DNA from: UBA5336 sp964415675
GTDB lineage: Bacteria > Pseudomonadota > Alphaproteobacteria > Caulobacterales > Hyphomonadaceae
DNA length: 64,000 nt
Direction: 5' to 3'
Assembly: GCA_964415675.1 (NCBI GenBank)
Contig: CAYQBG010000003.1
Coordinates: 124,001 to 188,000 of the forward strand
Under the pieces are notes generated by a model. It made no database searches. It saw nothing but the letters and a program-made list of their open reading frames with translations, and was not told where the DNA came from. Below are positions 25,468 through 34,728 of the stretch, piece by piece. The position numbers and the translations under genes are program-made. The first letter of the stretch is position 1, and every line of letters starts with the position of its first letter.

Positions 25468-26211
25468 ATGTCGCTCAAACGGATCATTCTTCTGGCCGCC
25501 GTGGCCTTGCCCGGAACGGCTGCTGCAGAAAGTGACTGGGAGTACACGGCCAAGCTCTATGGATGGTTTCCCGGCGTGACCACGACGGTGGAAACACCCA
25601 TTGGCGACGTCGAAGCGGAAGTGGATTTCGATGAAATCCTTGAAACGCTCGACCTGGCGTTCCTGGGCGCTTTCGAAGCCCGCAAGGGGCGGCTCTCCCT
25701 GATCGGCGACCTGCAGTTCTTTGACGTTTCTGCAGAAACAGAGCGTGCGCCGGGTGCCTTCACCGGGGCTGATATCGATTCGCAACTGGTGATCTTCAGC
25801 GCGTACGCAACATATGCGCTGGTCGACAGCGATGACCTGCGTTTCGATGTCGGCGGCGGCCTTCGCTACAATGGGTCCTCCGTCGAGGCCCAGCTCGTGG
25901 AAGAGGGCGGGACAAGTGGCCCGTCCTTCGAGGATGATGGCGGCTGGACGGACATTTTGCTTGCAGCGCGGGTGCGCAGTCAGTTCAGCGACAAATGGTA
26001 CGGGACAGGTTATGCTGATGTCGGCGGTTTCGGCATCGAGGACTCCTCGGAACTGACCTGGCAGGTCTCGGCAGGTCTCGGGTACGAGTTCAACGACAGA
26101 TGGTCGATGGTTGGCGGCTACCGTCACTATTCGGTCGAACATGGCGATGATCTTGTGACCGCAACGGTCGAAGTCTCCGGGCCGTTTCTTGGCGTAGACA
26201 TCGCATTCTGA
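25468..26211 (+). CDS. Outer-membrane beta-barrel protein, 247 aa
   Basis: A signal peptide (MSLKRIILLAAVALPGTAAA) is followed by amphipathic strands ending in aromatic residues (WEYTAKLYGWFPG, RLSLIGDLQFFDV, LVIFSAYATYALV, WYGTGYADVGGFG, WQVSAGLGYEFNDRWSMVGG) and a C-terminal strand finishing VDIAF, a terminal-Phe pattern recognised by the BAM machinery. It resembles small OmpW/OmpA-like barrels of alphaproteobacteria annotated as hypothetical. It is 177 bp after the FGE gene, so it may have its own promoter. Confidence 0.75.
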   Translation: MSLKRIILLAAVALPGTAAAESDWEYTAKLYGWFPGVTTTVETPIGDVEAEVDFDEILETLDLAFLGAFEARKGRLSLIGDLQFFDVSAETERAPGAFTGADIDSQLVIFSAYATYALVDSDDLRFDVGGGLRYNGSSVEAQLVEEGGTSGPSFEDDGGWTDILLAARVRSQFSDKWYGTGYADVGGFGIEDSSELTWQVSAGLGYEFNDRWSMVGGYRHYSVEHGDDLVTATVEVSGPFLGVDIAF

Positions 26212-26251
26212 AGCCTGCCTTTGGCAAGCATGGAGTGACCCGGAGGCGCAG

Positions 26252-26557
26252 ATGGATATGGCACTGAAAGTGGCGGCTGGGCTTCCAGCGATGGCCTTTG
26301 TGCTCTTGGGGCTGTCCTGGTGGATCGTTCCGAGCTTCGCGTCGGCCCAGCTCGGGATGACCTTGCAGGACGGGATTGGGCTGAGCAGCCAGATCGGGGA
26401 TGTCGCCTCATTCTTTCTGACGGGCGAAATGGTCGGGCTTGCCCGCGAGACACTCGCAGACGATGAGGCGCTTGCCGAAGAGCGCACCTCGATCGGCGAG
26501 CAGGCGGGCGCGGTCATCATCACGCTTGGACAGAGTGTCGCCGGTCTGTCGGAGTAG
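26252..26557 (+). CDS. Small membrane protein with polar C-terminus, 101 aa
   Basis: GGAGG precedes the ATG at 26252. The first 30 residues form a hydrophobic helix (VAAGLPAMAFVLLGLSWWIV), followed by an amphipathic stretch (LGMTLQDGIGLSSQIGDVAS). The start resembles a family of four-helix membrane proteins, but the second half here is acidic and polar (ETLADDEALAEERTSIGEQA). No frame change restores hydrophobic sequence, so this may be a divergent form rather than a frameshift. Function unknown. Confidence 0.5.
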   Translation: MDMALKVAAGLPAMAFVLLGLSWWIVPSFASAQLGMTLQDGIGLSSQIGDVASFFLTGEMVGLARETLADDEALAEERTSIGEQAGAVIITLGQSVAGLSE

Positions 26558-26590
26558 CGCCGTGAAACTCGAACCCGATGGAAAGTCGCA

Positions 26591-27550
26591 ATGAAGATGC
26601 CCATGAACCGATCATGCATTGGCGCGCTCCTGCTCGCGGCGGTGTGCGCGGCCACGCTCGGCGGCTGCCAGAATCTGCGTTTGGCCATGGCCATAGCCGG
26701 CTATGAGCGCACCTTTGACACCTATTCGCAAACCGACACGACCGTCACGGACGTGACGAACATGCAGCACGCCGATGGGCGCGAGGCACACTTGGTCTCG
26801 GCCTTCTTCGGGCTCGATAACGGGCTGCCGGAGCGGCTCTCCGACCGCGTTGCCTGCGAAGGGGCCGGCGGCGCCGATGGCATGCCGGTGATCTTCTCCC
26901 ACGAGGTGGACATCGCAACCCTGGAGCCGGGGGATCTCCGCATCACGACCCAATCGGGCGCCGAGTATCAGGCAACCTGCCTCACCCTCGCGCCGGCCGA
27001 TGACCCGGGCGAGTTGCGCACCGCCCTCCTGGCCGGCGAGTATGGCAGCGCGGAGGATGAACCTGCGACGGTTGAGATCATCGGCAATGTGCTCTCCCTC
27101 GACGGCACCGTGAATTTCAAGGGTGCCCGGGTGGACGTCATACCGCTGGAAGATGGCCCGTTCCTTGTCTTCGCCGAGATCGTCCCGGAAAGCCAGTGGG
27201 ACCTGGGCGGCAAGGCCACCACCTCGCCCTGGGGCGGCGGCAATCGCTGTCCGGTGGGCACCGAGCAGGTCGTGCGCGTGGCCTGGAATGGCGGCATCAC
27301 CAAGCCAGGCGGTGACCCGGCGGATGATGACGAGCCCGTGCTCTACCGGGTCTCGACGGTCGCGGCCGACGGCGCGGATGCCGAAATCGCGCCCTTCGCG
27401 CTCGCCGACCTCAAGGATGGCGACAATAACCATCTGCTCTGCCTGGACACCACCGACACGGTCACATCCGTCTCCTTCCCCGCCGGGCATGTCACCGATC
27501 CGCGGGAAGACCTCAATCCCGACACCGCCATCGCCCTCCCCCGGAACTGA
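26591..27550 (+). CDS. Lipoprotein of unknown function, 319 aa
   Basis: A lipoprotein signal ends LGGC at about residue 26 (MKMPMNRSCIGALLLAAVCA, then ATLGGC). The mature part is a beta-rich domain with PVIFSHEVDIATLEPGDLRI, paired Cys and a repeated Asp-rich C-terminal region. On the opposite strand a frame of the same length exists, but the lipoprotein signal and the ribosome site on this strand decide the call. No family recognised; a periplasmic-facing lipoprotein is likely. The next gene starts 19 bp on. Confidence 0.7.
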   Translation: MKMPMNRSCIGALLLAAVCAATLGGCQNLRLAMAIAGYERTFDTYSQTDTTVTDVTNMQHADGREAHLVSAFFGLDNGLPERLSDRVACEGAGGADGMPVIFSHEVDIATLEPGDLRITTQSGAEYQATCLTLAPADDPGELRTALLAGEYGSAEDEPATVEIIGNVLSLDGTVNFKGARVDVIPLEDGPFLVFAEIVPESQWDLGGKATTSPWGGGNRCPVGTEQVVRVAWNGGITKPGGDPADDDEPVLYRVSTVAADGADAEIAPFALADLKDGDNNHLLCLDTTDTVTSVSFPAGHVTDPREDLNPDTAIALPRN

Positions 27551-27569
27551 GACACCAAGGAAACCCGCC

Positions 27570-28211
27570 ATGACCCATTCAATCGATGTCTATTGGTCGT
27601 TCCGCAGCCCATACTCCTATCTCGTCACGCCGGACCTTTTCCGCCTGCGCGAGGATTTCGAGGTGGAGGTCAGGCTGCGCCCGGTCCTGCCGATCGCGGT
27701 GCGCACCAAGGAAACCCTGTTCACCGGCGACCAGCGCCGGGTGAAGTACATCATCCTTGATGCGTTCCGCCGTGCCGAATTCCTCGGCATGGCGTTCGCC
27801 AGGCCGTCTCCGGACCCCATCGTCCAGGATATGGAGACCTTCGAAGTCTCAGACGACCAGCCCTACATCTATCGCCTTACTGGCCTCGGCATCGAAGCCG
27901 AAAAGCGCGGCAAGGGCGTCGATCTCGCCTACCATGTCTCGCACCTGATCTGGGGCGGCGAGCCGAACTGGAATGAGGGGGACAAGCTGGCGACAGCTGT
28001 GGCCAAAGCCGGCCTCGACCTCGCCGAACTCGACGCCGCCATTGCCGCCAGTGATCCCATGCCCGACATCGAATCCAATCAGGCTGCGCTGGAGGCCGCC
28101 GGGGGCTGGGGCGTGCCGACCATGGTCTTCAATGGCGAGCCTTTCTTCGGCCAGGACCGGATCGACACACTGCGCTGGCGTCTCGAGAAAAGCGGCGTTC
28201 CGAAGCGATGA
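27570..28211 (+). CDS. DsbA-fold protein, 2-hydroxychromene-2-carboxylate isomerase-like, 213 aa
   Basis: The ATG at 27570 follows AAGGAAA. The chain starts IDVYWSFRSPYSYLVTPDLF, the SPYSY motif of kappa-class glutathione transferases and 2-hydroxychromene-2-carboxylate isomerases, where the Ser replaces the CxxC of DsbA. It ends GGWGVPTMVFNGEPFFGQDR with IDTLRWRLE, the cis-Pro loop and last helix of the fold. Likely a glutathione-dependent isomerase or transferase in the cytoplasm; the natural substrate is unknown. Confidence 0.82.
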   Translation: MTHSIDVYWSFRSPYSYLVTPDLFRLREDFEVEVRLRPVLPIAVRTKETLFTGDQRRVKYIILDAFRRAEFLGMAFARPSPDPIVQDMETFEVSDDQPYIYRLTGLGIEAEKRGKGVDLAYHVSHLIWGGEPNWNEGDKLATAVAKAGLDLAELDAAIAASDPMPDIESNQAALEAAGGWGVPTMVFNGEPFFGQDRIDTLRWRLEKSGVPKR

Positions 28212-28758
28212 GCTTCCGGATCACCGGATCGGATCACTATGATCGGCGAACGAATTCTCGCTGAGAAAGTAGATTTGATATCAACCACCCATTTGAAGTT
28301 GGCTCACAACCCGCCCGTGGAACAGCGGCCTTCAAGTCAAAAAAGAGGCCGGGAATTCTGAAAGAAACTTACAGTCGAAGTAAGGCGTCCGCGATGCGTT
28401 CGAAGGCGATCGGAATTCATAATCTGTGATCGCCCCAAGCAATAAACTGGCTGCCGTTGGAGCAAGTGCTCCGCTGGCATGAACATTCTTAACGGTAGGC
28501 TGAGGCCAGGGCGCGAAAATCAATAAGATACTGAGCATCACAAGATGTGAACCAGCGCCCATCCGCGCTCAGTTTGATCTGTCCGAAAAGGGAACCTCAA
28601 CGGACACTGGCAATATTTACTCCGGCCGGCTCAAAAGGGCCAGGGCACTAACGCGCTCGCGCGCGAGGAGAGCGTTGCGGCGTCGGGGATGAACATGAAG
28701 GTTTGATGTGAGCCGGGCAGCGCCCGGATGGGCCGGGAGCGCCCGTCTGGAGGCTCCC
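28212..28758. other. 547-bp region without a supported gene, left flank of the mobile region
   Basis: It is lower in GC than its neighbours and ends in a Gly/Arg-rich leader just before the recombinase start. It should contain the left border of the tRNA-Val island and the left end of the IS91-type element. No copy of the tRNA-Val 3' end was found here. A 76-codon minus-strand frame (28332-28562) has no convincing ribosome site and is not called. Confidence 0.5.
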
Positions 28759-29681
28759 ATGAGCAACATCAACGACACCCAGCCGATCCATCCCCTTCGC
28801 CAGCGCATGATCGAGGACATGACCCTGCGGGGGATCAGTGCCGGCACGCAGAAGCACTATATCCGCACCGTGCGGACCTGCTGTTGCCATCTCGGCATAA
28901 GGCCCGGCGAGCTGACCGGTGAGCGGGCGCGCAGCTACCTCCTGCACCTGCAGGGCACGGGGGCGTCCTACATGTCCATCAACGGTCAGGCGACGGCGCT
29001 GCGCTTTTTCCTTCGTGTCACACTGGGGCGCGGTGACGAGCTCGATCGGGTGCCTATCATGCCGCGCGCCAAGTCGCTCCCGACCGTCCTGACGCCTGAA
29101 GAGGTCGCCCGCATTATCGCCTGCGCGCCAGGCCTGAAGTACAGGACGGCGATCAGCGTCACCTATGGTGCTGGCCTGCGCGCATCCGAGACGGTCGGCC
29201 TCAAGGTGGCCGACATCGACAACCGGGCGATGACCCTGCGCATCGAACAGGGCAAGGGGCGCAAGGACCGTGTGGCCAAGCTGTCTCCGCAGCTCCTGGA
29301 GATGTTGCGCAAATGGTGGCAGGTCGCCCGGCCACAGGCCTGTGTTCGACGGGCTTCCGCGGCCTTCGGCCACGGTCCCGTCTCACTCCCAGCCGCAGCG
29401 GTGTGATGTGCCCGATCAGTCCGCGCCAGCTCTCACGCCAGTTCCGCTTTGCCGTCGAAGCTGCCGGGATCGACAAGCCGGGGAAGATTACCCTCCATAC
29501 GCTGCGCCACTCCTTTGCCACGCACCTGCTGGAGGCGGGCACCGACATCCGGGTCATCCAGGTCATGCTCGGTCACGCCAAGCTTGAGACGACCTCGATC
29601 TATACCCGGGTCTCGCCGAAGATGCTGCAGGAGGCGATGAGCCCGTTCGACAGCCTGCCGCCGATCGAGCCGTCGGACTGA
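28759..29681 (+). pseudogene. IS91-associated tyrosine recombinase, frameshifted
   Basis: The ATG at 28759 has GGAGG upstream. The first frame gives the SAM-like N-domain (MTLRGISAGTQKHYIRTVRT) and the catalytic box-I Arg region (VTYGAGLRASETVGLKVADI). Near 29330-29400 the frame is lost; the continuation, one base earlier in phase, gives HTLRHSFATHLLEAGTDIRV with the H-x-x-R motif and then GHAKLETTSIYTRVS with the His and the nucleophilic Tyr. Joined, it would be a roughly 300-residue recombinase of the type found just upstream of IS91-family transposases. It ends six bases before the transposase gene. Confidence 0.75.
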
Positions 29682-29687
29682 CCGGAC

Positions 29688-30881
29688 ATGCCAAGACCGG
29701 CGATCGAGGTTGCGGATATCCTCCGCGGCCTCGGCCCCGCCCTGCGCGAGGGGCTCTGCCGCGATCAGCACAAGGCGGTGAACGCCATCCTCGCCTGCCG
29801 CACCGCCGAACTGGGCGGGCATGTCACCCGCTGTGAGGACTGCGCGGCGATGGAGGTCGCCTATAACTCCTGCCGCAACCGGCACTGCCCGAAGTGCCAG
29901 GCGGCAGCATCACATGACTGGCTGGAGGCCCGGCGACAGGACCTCCTGCCGGTGGCCTATTACCATGTCGTGTTCACGCTGCCCGCCGCGCTGGCGCGCG
30001 TTGCCTTCCAGAACAAGCGTGTCGTCTACAACGCGCTGTTCAAGGCCGTGTCCGAGACCCTGATGACGATCGGCGCCGATCCGAAGCATCTCGGCGCGAA
30101 GCTCGGCGCAACGCTGGTGCTGCACACCTGGGGATCGGCCATGACCCATCATCCCCACATCCATGGCATCGTGCCTGGCGGCGGCCTGTCGCCGGATGGC
30201 ACGCGCTGGATCGACTGCCGCAGGAACTTCTTCCTGCCCGTGCGCGTGCTATCGCGCCTGTTCCGGCGGCTCATGTGCGAGCGGCTTGCCAACCTGCAGG
30301 CTGCTGGCAAGCTCAGCTTCCACGGCGATCTCGCCCATCTGGCCGACGTGGAAGCGTTCGCGAGCCTCCTGAAGCAAGAGCGACGGCGCGACTGGGTCGT
30401 CTATGCCAAGCGGCCCTTTGCCGGGCCGCAGCAGGTGCTCTCCTACCTCGCCCGCTACACCCACCGGATCGCCATCTCCAACAGCAGGATCACGGCCTAT
30501 GACGGCCAGCGTGTCACGTTCCGGGTGAAGGATTACCGCAAGCAGGGCGAGGCCCGATACGGGGTCATGACACTCGACGCCAGCGAGTTCGCCCGGCGGT
30601 TCCTGCAGCACGTCCTGCCCGACGGCCTGCACCGCATCCGTCATGTGGGCTTCCTCGCCAACACGCAGCGCCGCACCCTGATCGCCAGGGCCAGAGAGCT
30701 GCTCGCCGACCGGATCCCGCCCCAAGCGCCAGAGCCCGAGGCGACATCTGAAACCGAAGCGCCAGCAGCCGGCCCTGCGCCATGCGCCTCTTGCGGCGGG
30801 CGCATGATCCTCATCGAGCTCATCACCCCGGCCTCCCGCCTGCGCAAGAGGCCCGCCCCGAAGGGGATCGACAGCTCATGA
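29688..30881 (+). CDS. IS91-family HUH (Y2-type) transposase, 397 aa
   Basis: The N-terminal zinc ribbon is visible (CEDCAAMEVAYNSCRNRHCP with KCQ). The HUH motif is HPHIHGIVPGG and the catalytic Tyr region is VLSYLARYTHRIAISNSRI. A C-terminal CASCG motif may bind a second zinc. Length and motif order fit IS91 transposases, which move by rolling-circle replication without target duplication. The frame is intact, unlike that of the recombinase just upstream, so the element may still be able to move if the recombinase is dispensable. Confidence 0.88.
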   Translation: MPRPAIEVADILRGLGPALREGLCRDQHKAVNAILACRTAELGGHVTRCEDCAAMEVAYNSCRNRHCPKCQAAASHDWLEARRQDLLPVAYYHVVFTLPAALARVAFQNKRVVYNALFKAVSETLMTIGADPKHLGAKLGATLVLHTWGSAMTHHPHIHGIVPGGGLSPDGTRWIDCRRNFFLPVRVLSRLFRRLMCERLANLQAAGKLSFHGDLAHLADVEAFASLLKQERRRDWVVYAKRPFAGPQQVLSYLARYTHRIAISNSRITAYDGQRVTFRVKDYRKQGEARYGVMTLDASEFARRFLQHVLPDGLHRIRHVGFLANTQRRTLIARARELLADRIPPQAPEPEATSETEAPAAGPAPCASCGGRMILIELITPASRLRKRPAPKGIDSS

Positions 30882-31300
30882 GGAATAGCGTGAGGATTGT
30901 TCTCTTGAAAACCCTGACGCGCGCTGCTCACGGCGACGATGGAACACTGCGCGCTGCCAACAGGCCTGGCCGCAAGGTGACCGTGACCAGCGTCTCGAAA
31001 CCAGCATTTGGACGTCTACAGCGACCGATACCGGACCTTGTTCAGCCCCGGCACGGCAGAAGGCGCACGGCGCACCACGCCAGGGCCTTCTTCAAATCCC
31101 CATAGCCAGCCCAGCTGTCCGCGCGTCAGGCATTGAGCTTTCCACGCCGCCCGCCAACACGCTCGGCCCTGAGGCATGCTCAATGCGGGCGGCATGAAAC
31201 CTAAAGAAAAAAACCTTGTCGGTCAAAGGTGAATTGAAGCAGGGTGCATATGTCCTTTCGGCGCGATCGAAGGGACTTGGCGAAGCCTCTTCTTGCTCCG
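30882..31300. other. 419-bp region between IS91 transposase and integrase
   Basis: No supported gene. It contains a 9-bp inverted repeat (GCCGCCCGC at 31146-31154 and GCGGGCGGC at 31185-31193). A hairpin near the 3' end of an IS91 element is expected at the replication-origin end, so this may mark it; the exact end is not determined. Confidence 0.4.
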
Positions 31301-32524
31301 CTATCCCTCCAGCACACTCCGGAGAAATACGTCGATCCGGGCAGCGGTTTTGACCTTCACGTCGTGGTGTTCGGAACGCGTGTAGTGTTTGCTTGCGACG
31401 CCGGCGGTTTGGCCGTGATTGTGCCAGATCTCCAGCCAGCGTTCGTCGACCTGATGGTCGATCAAGTGGGTCTTCATCGTGCGGCGATGGTCTCTTGGAT
31501 TGAATGGGGCCATGTCGAGCTTGGTATAGAGGCGGCGCACGCTTTGGCGGATGCCGTTGAGCGTGATCGGCTCGTCGGGCGTGTTCCCATTCGAGAAAAG
31601 CCATCTCGCATTGCGGCTCGACATGGCTTCTGAAACTGCCAGCGCCGGTTTGGCGCGCTCCGTCAGTGGCACGGCGTGGGGGCGGCCATTCTTGGTTTCG
31701 GGAATGCGGAGCCAGCCATCCTCGCCCCACCAGCCTTTCTCGGTGTGCGCAACTTCCGTGACGCACAGCCCTCCCATAGCAATGATAAGTTGGAGGACGC
31801 CGTGGGCCGATGAGGATGGATCGAGGCTGTTCCAGCATGCTCTTAACTCTTCGATTGACAGGACGCGGTCACAGGGTGATTCTTTCTGCCCGGCCGGCAC
31901 AGACGCGATCGGATTTTGCGTCAGGCCGTAGTCTCGGCCTTCGCCGGTCCAGTCATGGCGTTGTTTCAAGCCCCAGGCGAAGGCGGCGTGGAGTTGGCCG
32001 CGGAGATAGTAGGGATAGAAGGGCGCGGTTTTCCGGCGCTCGCGCAGCCAGGCTGCAGCGTCGTCGGCGGTAATCTCCGATGCGCGGGGAAGGCGCCCGT
32101 GACGCTCGGTCAGAAAACTGACAAACGACCGTGACCCCCGCCAGAAACTATCGGCATAGGTCTCGGCAGCGGGTTGCCCACGTGATCGCATGCGCGCGAC
32201 ATAATCTTCCAGCAGCGCGGTGACGGGTAGGTCGGTGCCGACATCCGACCTGGCCTCTGAAGGCTGTGCGCTGGGGATGTCTTCCTTCGGCTCAGTTGTA
32301 GTGCTGAAAGCATCGGCCCGCCTGCGCGCTTCGGCTAGTGTCACTTCCGGAAAACGTCCGAAAACCCTGCGAACCGTTTTTCCGTTCTTCCACGCAATCA
32401 CCGAGAAGGTCTTCTTGCCTGACTTCCCAACGGGAACCTTGAGAGATGGCACCAGGAGGTCGGAATAGGTCCCAGGCACTTGGTCTGCCTGGAGCCACTT
32501 AGCGGTCAGATTCAATCGGTTCAC
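31301..32524 (-). CDS. P4-type tyrosine integrase with altered catalytic Arg, 407 aa
   Basis: This is a site-specific recombinase whose gene lies just past the 3' end of tRNA-Val and reads away from it, the usual arrangement for an integrated island. The catalytic domain has HRRTMKTHLIDH (the H/K/R-x-x-R region), WHNHGQTAGVASKHYTRSEH with the HNH block and the nucleophilic Tyr. The box-I motif, normally G-x-R-x-x-E, reads GGLCVTEVAH: the Arg position is Cys (TGC, one transition from CGC). Loss of this Arg abolishes activity in characterised members of the family, so the protein may be inactive. The frame is otherwise full length. Confidence 0.82.
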   Translation of the reverse strand: MNRLNLTAKWLQADQVPGTYSDLLVPSLKVPVGKSGKKTFSVIAWKNGKTVRRVFGRFPEVTLAEARRRADAFSTTTEPKEDIPSAQPSEARSDVGTDLPVTALLEDYVARMRSRGQPAAETYADSFWRGSRSFVSFLTERHGRLPRASEITADDAAAWLRERRKTAPFYPYYLRGQLHAAFAWGLKQRHDWTGEGRDYGLTQNPIASVPAGQKESPCDRVLSIEELRACWNSLDPSSSAHGVLQLIIAMGGLCVTEVAHTEKGWWGEDGWLRIPETKNGRPHAVPLTERAKPALAVSEAMSSRNARWLFSNGNTPDEPITLNGIRQSVRRLYTKLDMAPFNPRDHRRTMKTHLIDHQVDERWLEIWHNHGQTAGVASKHYTRSEHHDVKVKTAARIDVFLRSVLEG

Positions 32525-32629
32525 GACCCACGATCCTTACAAATTCCTTACAAAACCCGATTGAGGGCCTGCAAGCGCCTTACCAAAGACAAAGTGGAAC
32601 TTGTAACGCCTTGTTTTTCCGATGGAAAA

Positions 32630-32704
<75 letters not shown>

Positions 32705-32889
32705 GTAGCGGGGATCGGTTGCCCCCGCAATTCGAGAAGACGCGTCTATCGCCCCTGATGGCGCCAGCGTCAAGTCTGAGCGTGCGTGAGCCGTCCGCCT
32801 CAACAAGATCGAGGATTTTTCACACGGCCCTTGCGTCCCTTCTGGTCTTCGGTTTCATGCCGGCCTGGCGCCCGACGAGGAGGAAGAGC

Positions 32890-33297
32890 TTGGAGGGATT
32901 CGCAATTCCGGCCCTGATCGGGATGGGCTTGACCGGAACAGCGCTTGCCGCCATGCGCGTGACCGGCCTGCATGCAGAGCGAGGCGCCCAGGCGGCGGCG
33001 CTCATCGCGATCGCCCTGTTCTATATCGTCTTTGCAGTCGAACATGGCGGAGCTGCCGACATCGCCGTTCAGAGCCTCCTGGCGCTCGTCTTCGTGGCGC
33101 TTGCACTATGGGGCTTCCAGCGCTCGCTATGGTGGGTGGTGGTCGGGCTTGGCGCTCACGGAATCTATGACGTCGCGTTTCACGGCCACGCGGCCAATCC
33201 TGCACCAGACTGGTGGGGGCCATTCTGCCTCGGTGTTGACCTGGTGCTGGCGACCGCACTGGCCGTCTGGATCCGGCGTGGCGAGGTCCGCGCCTGA
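32890..33297 (+). CDS. Small membrane protein, DUF6010-like, 135 aa
   Basis: The frame is open from 32719, but a TTG at 32890 preceded by AGGAGGA with good spacing gives a compact membrane protein; an ATG at 32923 is also possible. It has four hydrophobic segments, and the third joins a conserved-looking motif WVVVGLGAHGIYDVAFHGHA with several His and Asp. It resembles small uncharacterised membrane proteins. It ends five bases before the end of cpdR on the other strand. Confidence 0.6.
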   Translation: MEGFAIPALIGMGLTGTALAAMRVTGLHAERGAQAAALIAIALFYIVFAVEHGGAADIAVQSLLALVFVALALWGFQRSLWWVVVGLGAHGIYDVAFHGHAANPAPDWWGPFCLGVDLVLATALAVWIRRGEVRA

Positions 33298-33302
33298 GCG
33301 GA

Positions 33303-33662
33303 TCAGGCGGCCATGACCCGATCGACCTCTTCGACGATCTCACGCAGGTGGAAGGGTTTCGAAAGCACCTTCGCGCCGGCCGGGGTGGGCGCGCCCGACG
33401 CCAGCGCGACGGCAGCAAAACCTGTAATGAAGACGATTTTCATGGCCGGGTCGAGCTCAGCGCCGCGCCGTGCCAGTTCTATTCCGTCAAGGCCCGGCAT
33501 CACAATGTCGGTTAGCAGGAGGTCGAACACCTCCCGCTCCAACGCCTGGAGCGCTGCGTCGCCATCGGCAAAGTCCTGCACATCGTGCCCTGCGCGTTTC
33601 AGCGCTGCCGCCAGGAAGCGGCGCATTGAATCATCGTCTTCCGCCAGGAGGATCTTGGTCAT
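33303..33662 (-). CDS. cpdR: Single-domain response regulator CpdR, 119 aa
   Basis: This is a receiver domain only. It starts TKILLAEDDDSMRRFLAAAL with acidic Asp9/Asp10/Asp11. The phosphorylation site is Asp52 in LLLTDIVMPGLDGIELARRG and the signal-linking Lys is at 102 in KVLSKPFHLREIVEEV. Length and sequence fit CpdR of Caulobacter, which when unphosphorylated delivers substrates such as PdeA and, indirectly, CtrA to the ClpXP protease, with phosphate supplied by CckA and ChpT. The C-terminus ends Ala-Ala, as in the Caulobacter protein where this matters for turnover. It is divergent from the N-formylglutamate amidohydrolase gene. Confidence 0.9.
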   Translation of the reverse strand: MTKILLAEDDDSMRRFLAAALKRAGHDVQDFADGDAALQALEREVFDLLLTDIVMPGLDGIELARRGAELDPAMKIVFITGFAAVALASGAPTPAGAKVLSKPFHLREIVEEVDRVMAA

Positions 33663-33779
33663 CTCTGTCCCTGAGTTTGCCGCTTGATTATAGGATAATA
33701 GCCCGGTTTGAGTAAATCACCGATAAACGCGGCGCAGTGCGGGCTTGACCTTTTGTCCGTTCCGCAAACCATATCGCTC

Positions 33780-34679
33780 ATGTCCGTCGCTGCACCGCTT
33801 GATACTCCGGGGCCTGGCCGCCAACCTGGCTACACGGCGCCTTTTGCGATTGTGCGCCCAGAATCGGGTCAGTTGCCGCTCATTCTGGCCTCGCCACACT
33901 CCGGGACGGTCTATCCCGACAAGATGCGCGCCGATCTCGGTGTTCCGCTGATTGAACTGCGCCGCACTGAAGATGCCTTTGTCGATCTGCTTTTTTCCAA
34001 CGCCCCGCAATATGGCGCGACACTTCTGACGGCGAATTATGCGCGCGGCTTTGTCGATCTCAACCGTGATCCGCTGGAGCTCGATCCGGAAATGTTTATC
34101 GACGGTCCGCCACGCAAATGCGGTCGACCAGGTCCAAGGGTCAGGGCCGGGCTGGGCTGCCTGCCGCGTGTCGCCGCGCGCGGACAACCCATTTATCGCA
34201 AGCCAATGCGGCGAGCCGAAGGTGAGAAACGCCTCGCTGATGTTCACGACACGTATCACGCTGCGCTGTCTCAGGAGTTGGCGGCCCAGCTTGCGCGAAT
34301 CGGCACCGTTGTCCTGATCGACTGCCACTCAATGCCCTCGTCACAGCCCGGACGCCGCCAGCTGGCCGATATTGTGCTGGGAGACCGCTATGGCAGCAGT
34401 TGTTCCAGCCGTCTGACCGGCCTGGTCGAGCGCGAATTTCGTCGGCTTGGATATTCGGTGGCACGCAACGCACCATATGCCGGCGGCTACACCACGCTTC
34501 GCTATGGCAGGCCGAGCATGGATGTCCATGCCCTACAGATCGAAATACGCCGCGATCTCTATATGGACGAACGCCGCGTCATCAGGGCTGACAGTTTTGG
34601 ACCTCTTCAGGCGGACCTTGAGCAGGTTGTCTCTGCAATCGGCCGGTTCGCAGGCCGGCTGACCGGGCCTCAAGCCTGA
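33780..34679 (+). CDS. N-formylglutamate amidohydrolase family protein, 299 aa
   Basis: The family fold is recognisable from PLILASPHSGTVYPDKMRAD (metal-binding His), RTEDAFVDLLF, GFVDLNRDPLELDPEMF and IGTVVLIDCHSMPS (second metal ligand). The reaction is hydrolysis of N-formyl-L-glutamate to glutamate and formate, the last step of one histidine-degradation route; some family members instead act on other N-acyl amino acids. A TTG at 33708 is an upstream alternative start without clear ribosome site. No other histidine-degradation genes are nearby. Confidence 0.8.
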   Translation: MSVAAPLDTPGPGRQPGYTAPFAIVRPESGQLPLILASPHSGTVYPDKMRADLGVPLIELRRTEDAFVDLLFSNAPQYGATLLTANYARGFVDLNRDPLELDPEMFIDGPPRKCGRPGPRVRAGLGCLPRVAARGQPIYRKPMRRAEGEKRLADVHDTYHAALSQELAAQLARIGTVVLIDCHSMPSSQPGRRQLADIVLGDRYGSSCSSRLTGLVEREFRRLGYSVARNAPYAGGYTTLRYGRPSMDVHALQIEIRRDLYMDERRVIRADSFGPLQADLEQVVSAIGRFAGRLTGPQA

Positions 34680-34698
34680 ATTTCTCCCAAGTCCTAGC

Positions 34699-34728
34699 AA
34701 AAAAAACGCCGTGCCCGAAGGCACGGCG
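34699..34728 (-). terminator. Strong minus-strand terminator with UUCG loop
   Basis: A nine-base-pair stem (34707-34715 with 34720-34728), a C(UUCG)G tetraloop and eight T at the minus-strand 3' side (34699-34706). Confidence 0.85.

Noticed and set aside
26612..27571. 319-residue minus-strand frame of the same length as the plus-strand gene
   Set aside because: The plus-strand frame has a lipoprotein signal and start site; the minus-strand one shows neither.
28332..28562. 76-residue minus-strand frame with a hydrophobic start
   Set aside because: No ribosome site, no homology recognised, and the region is decayed island DNA.
28212..31300. Left attachment repeat of the tRNA-Val island
   Set aside because: No convincing copy of the tRNA 3' end was found in this stretch.
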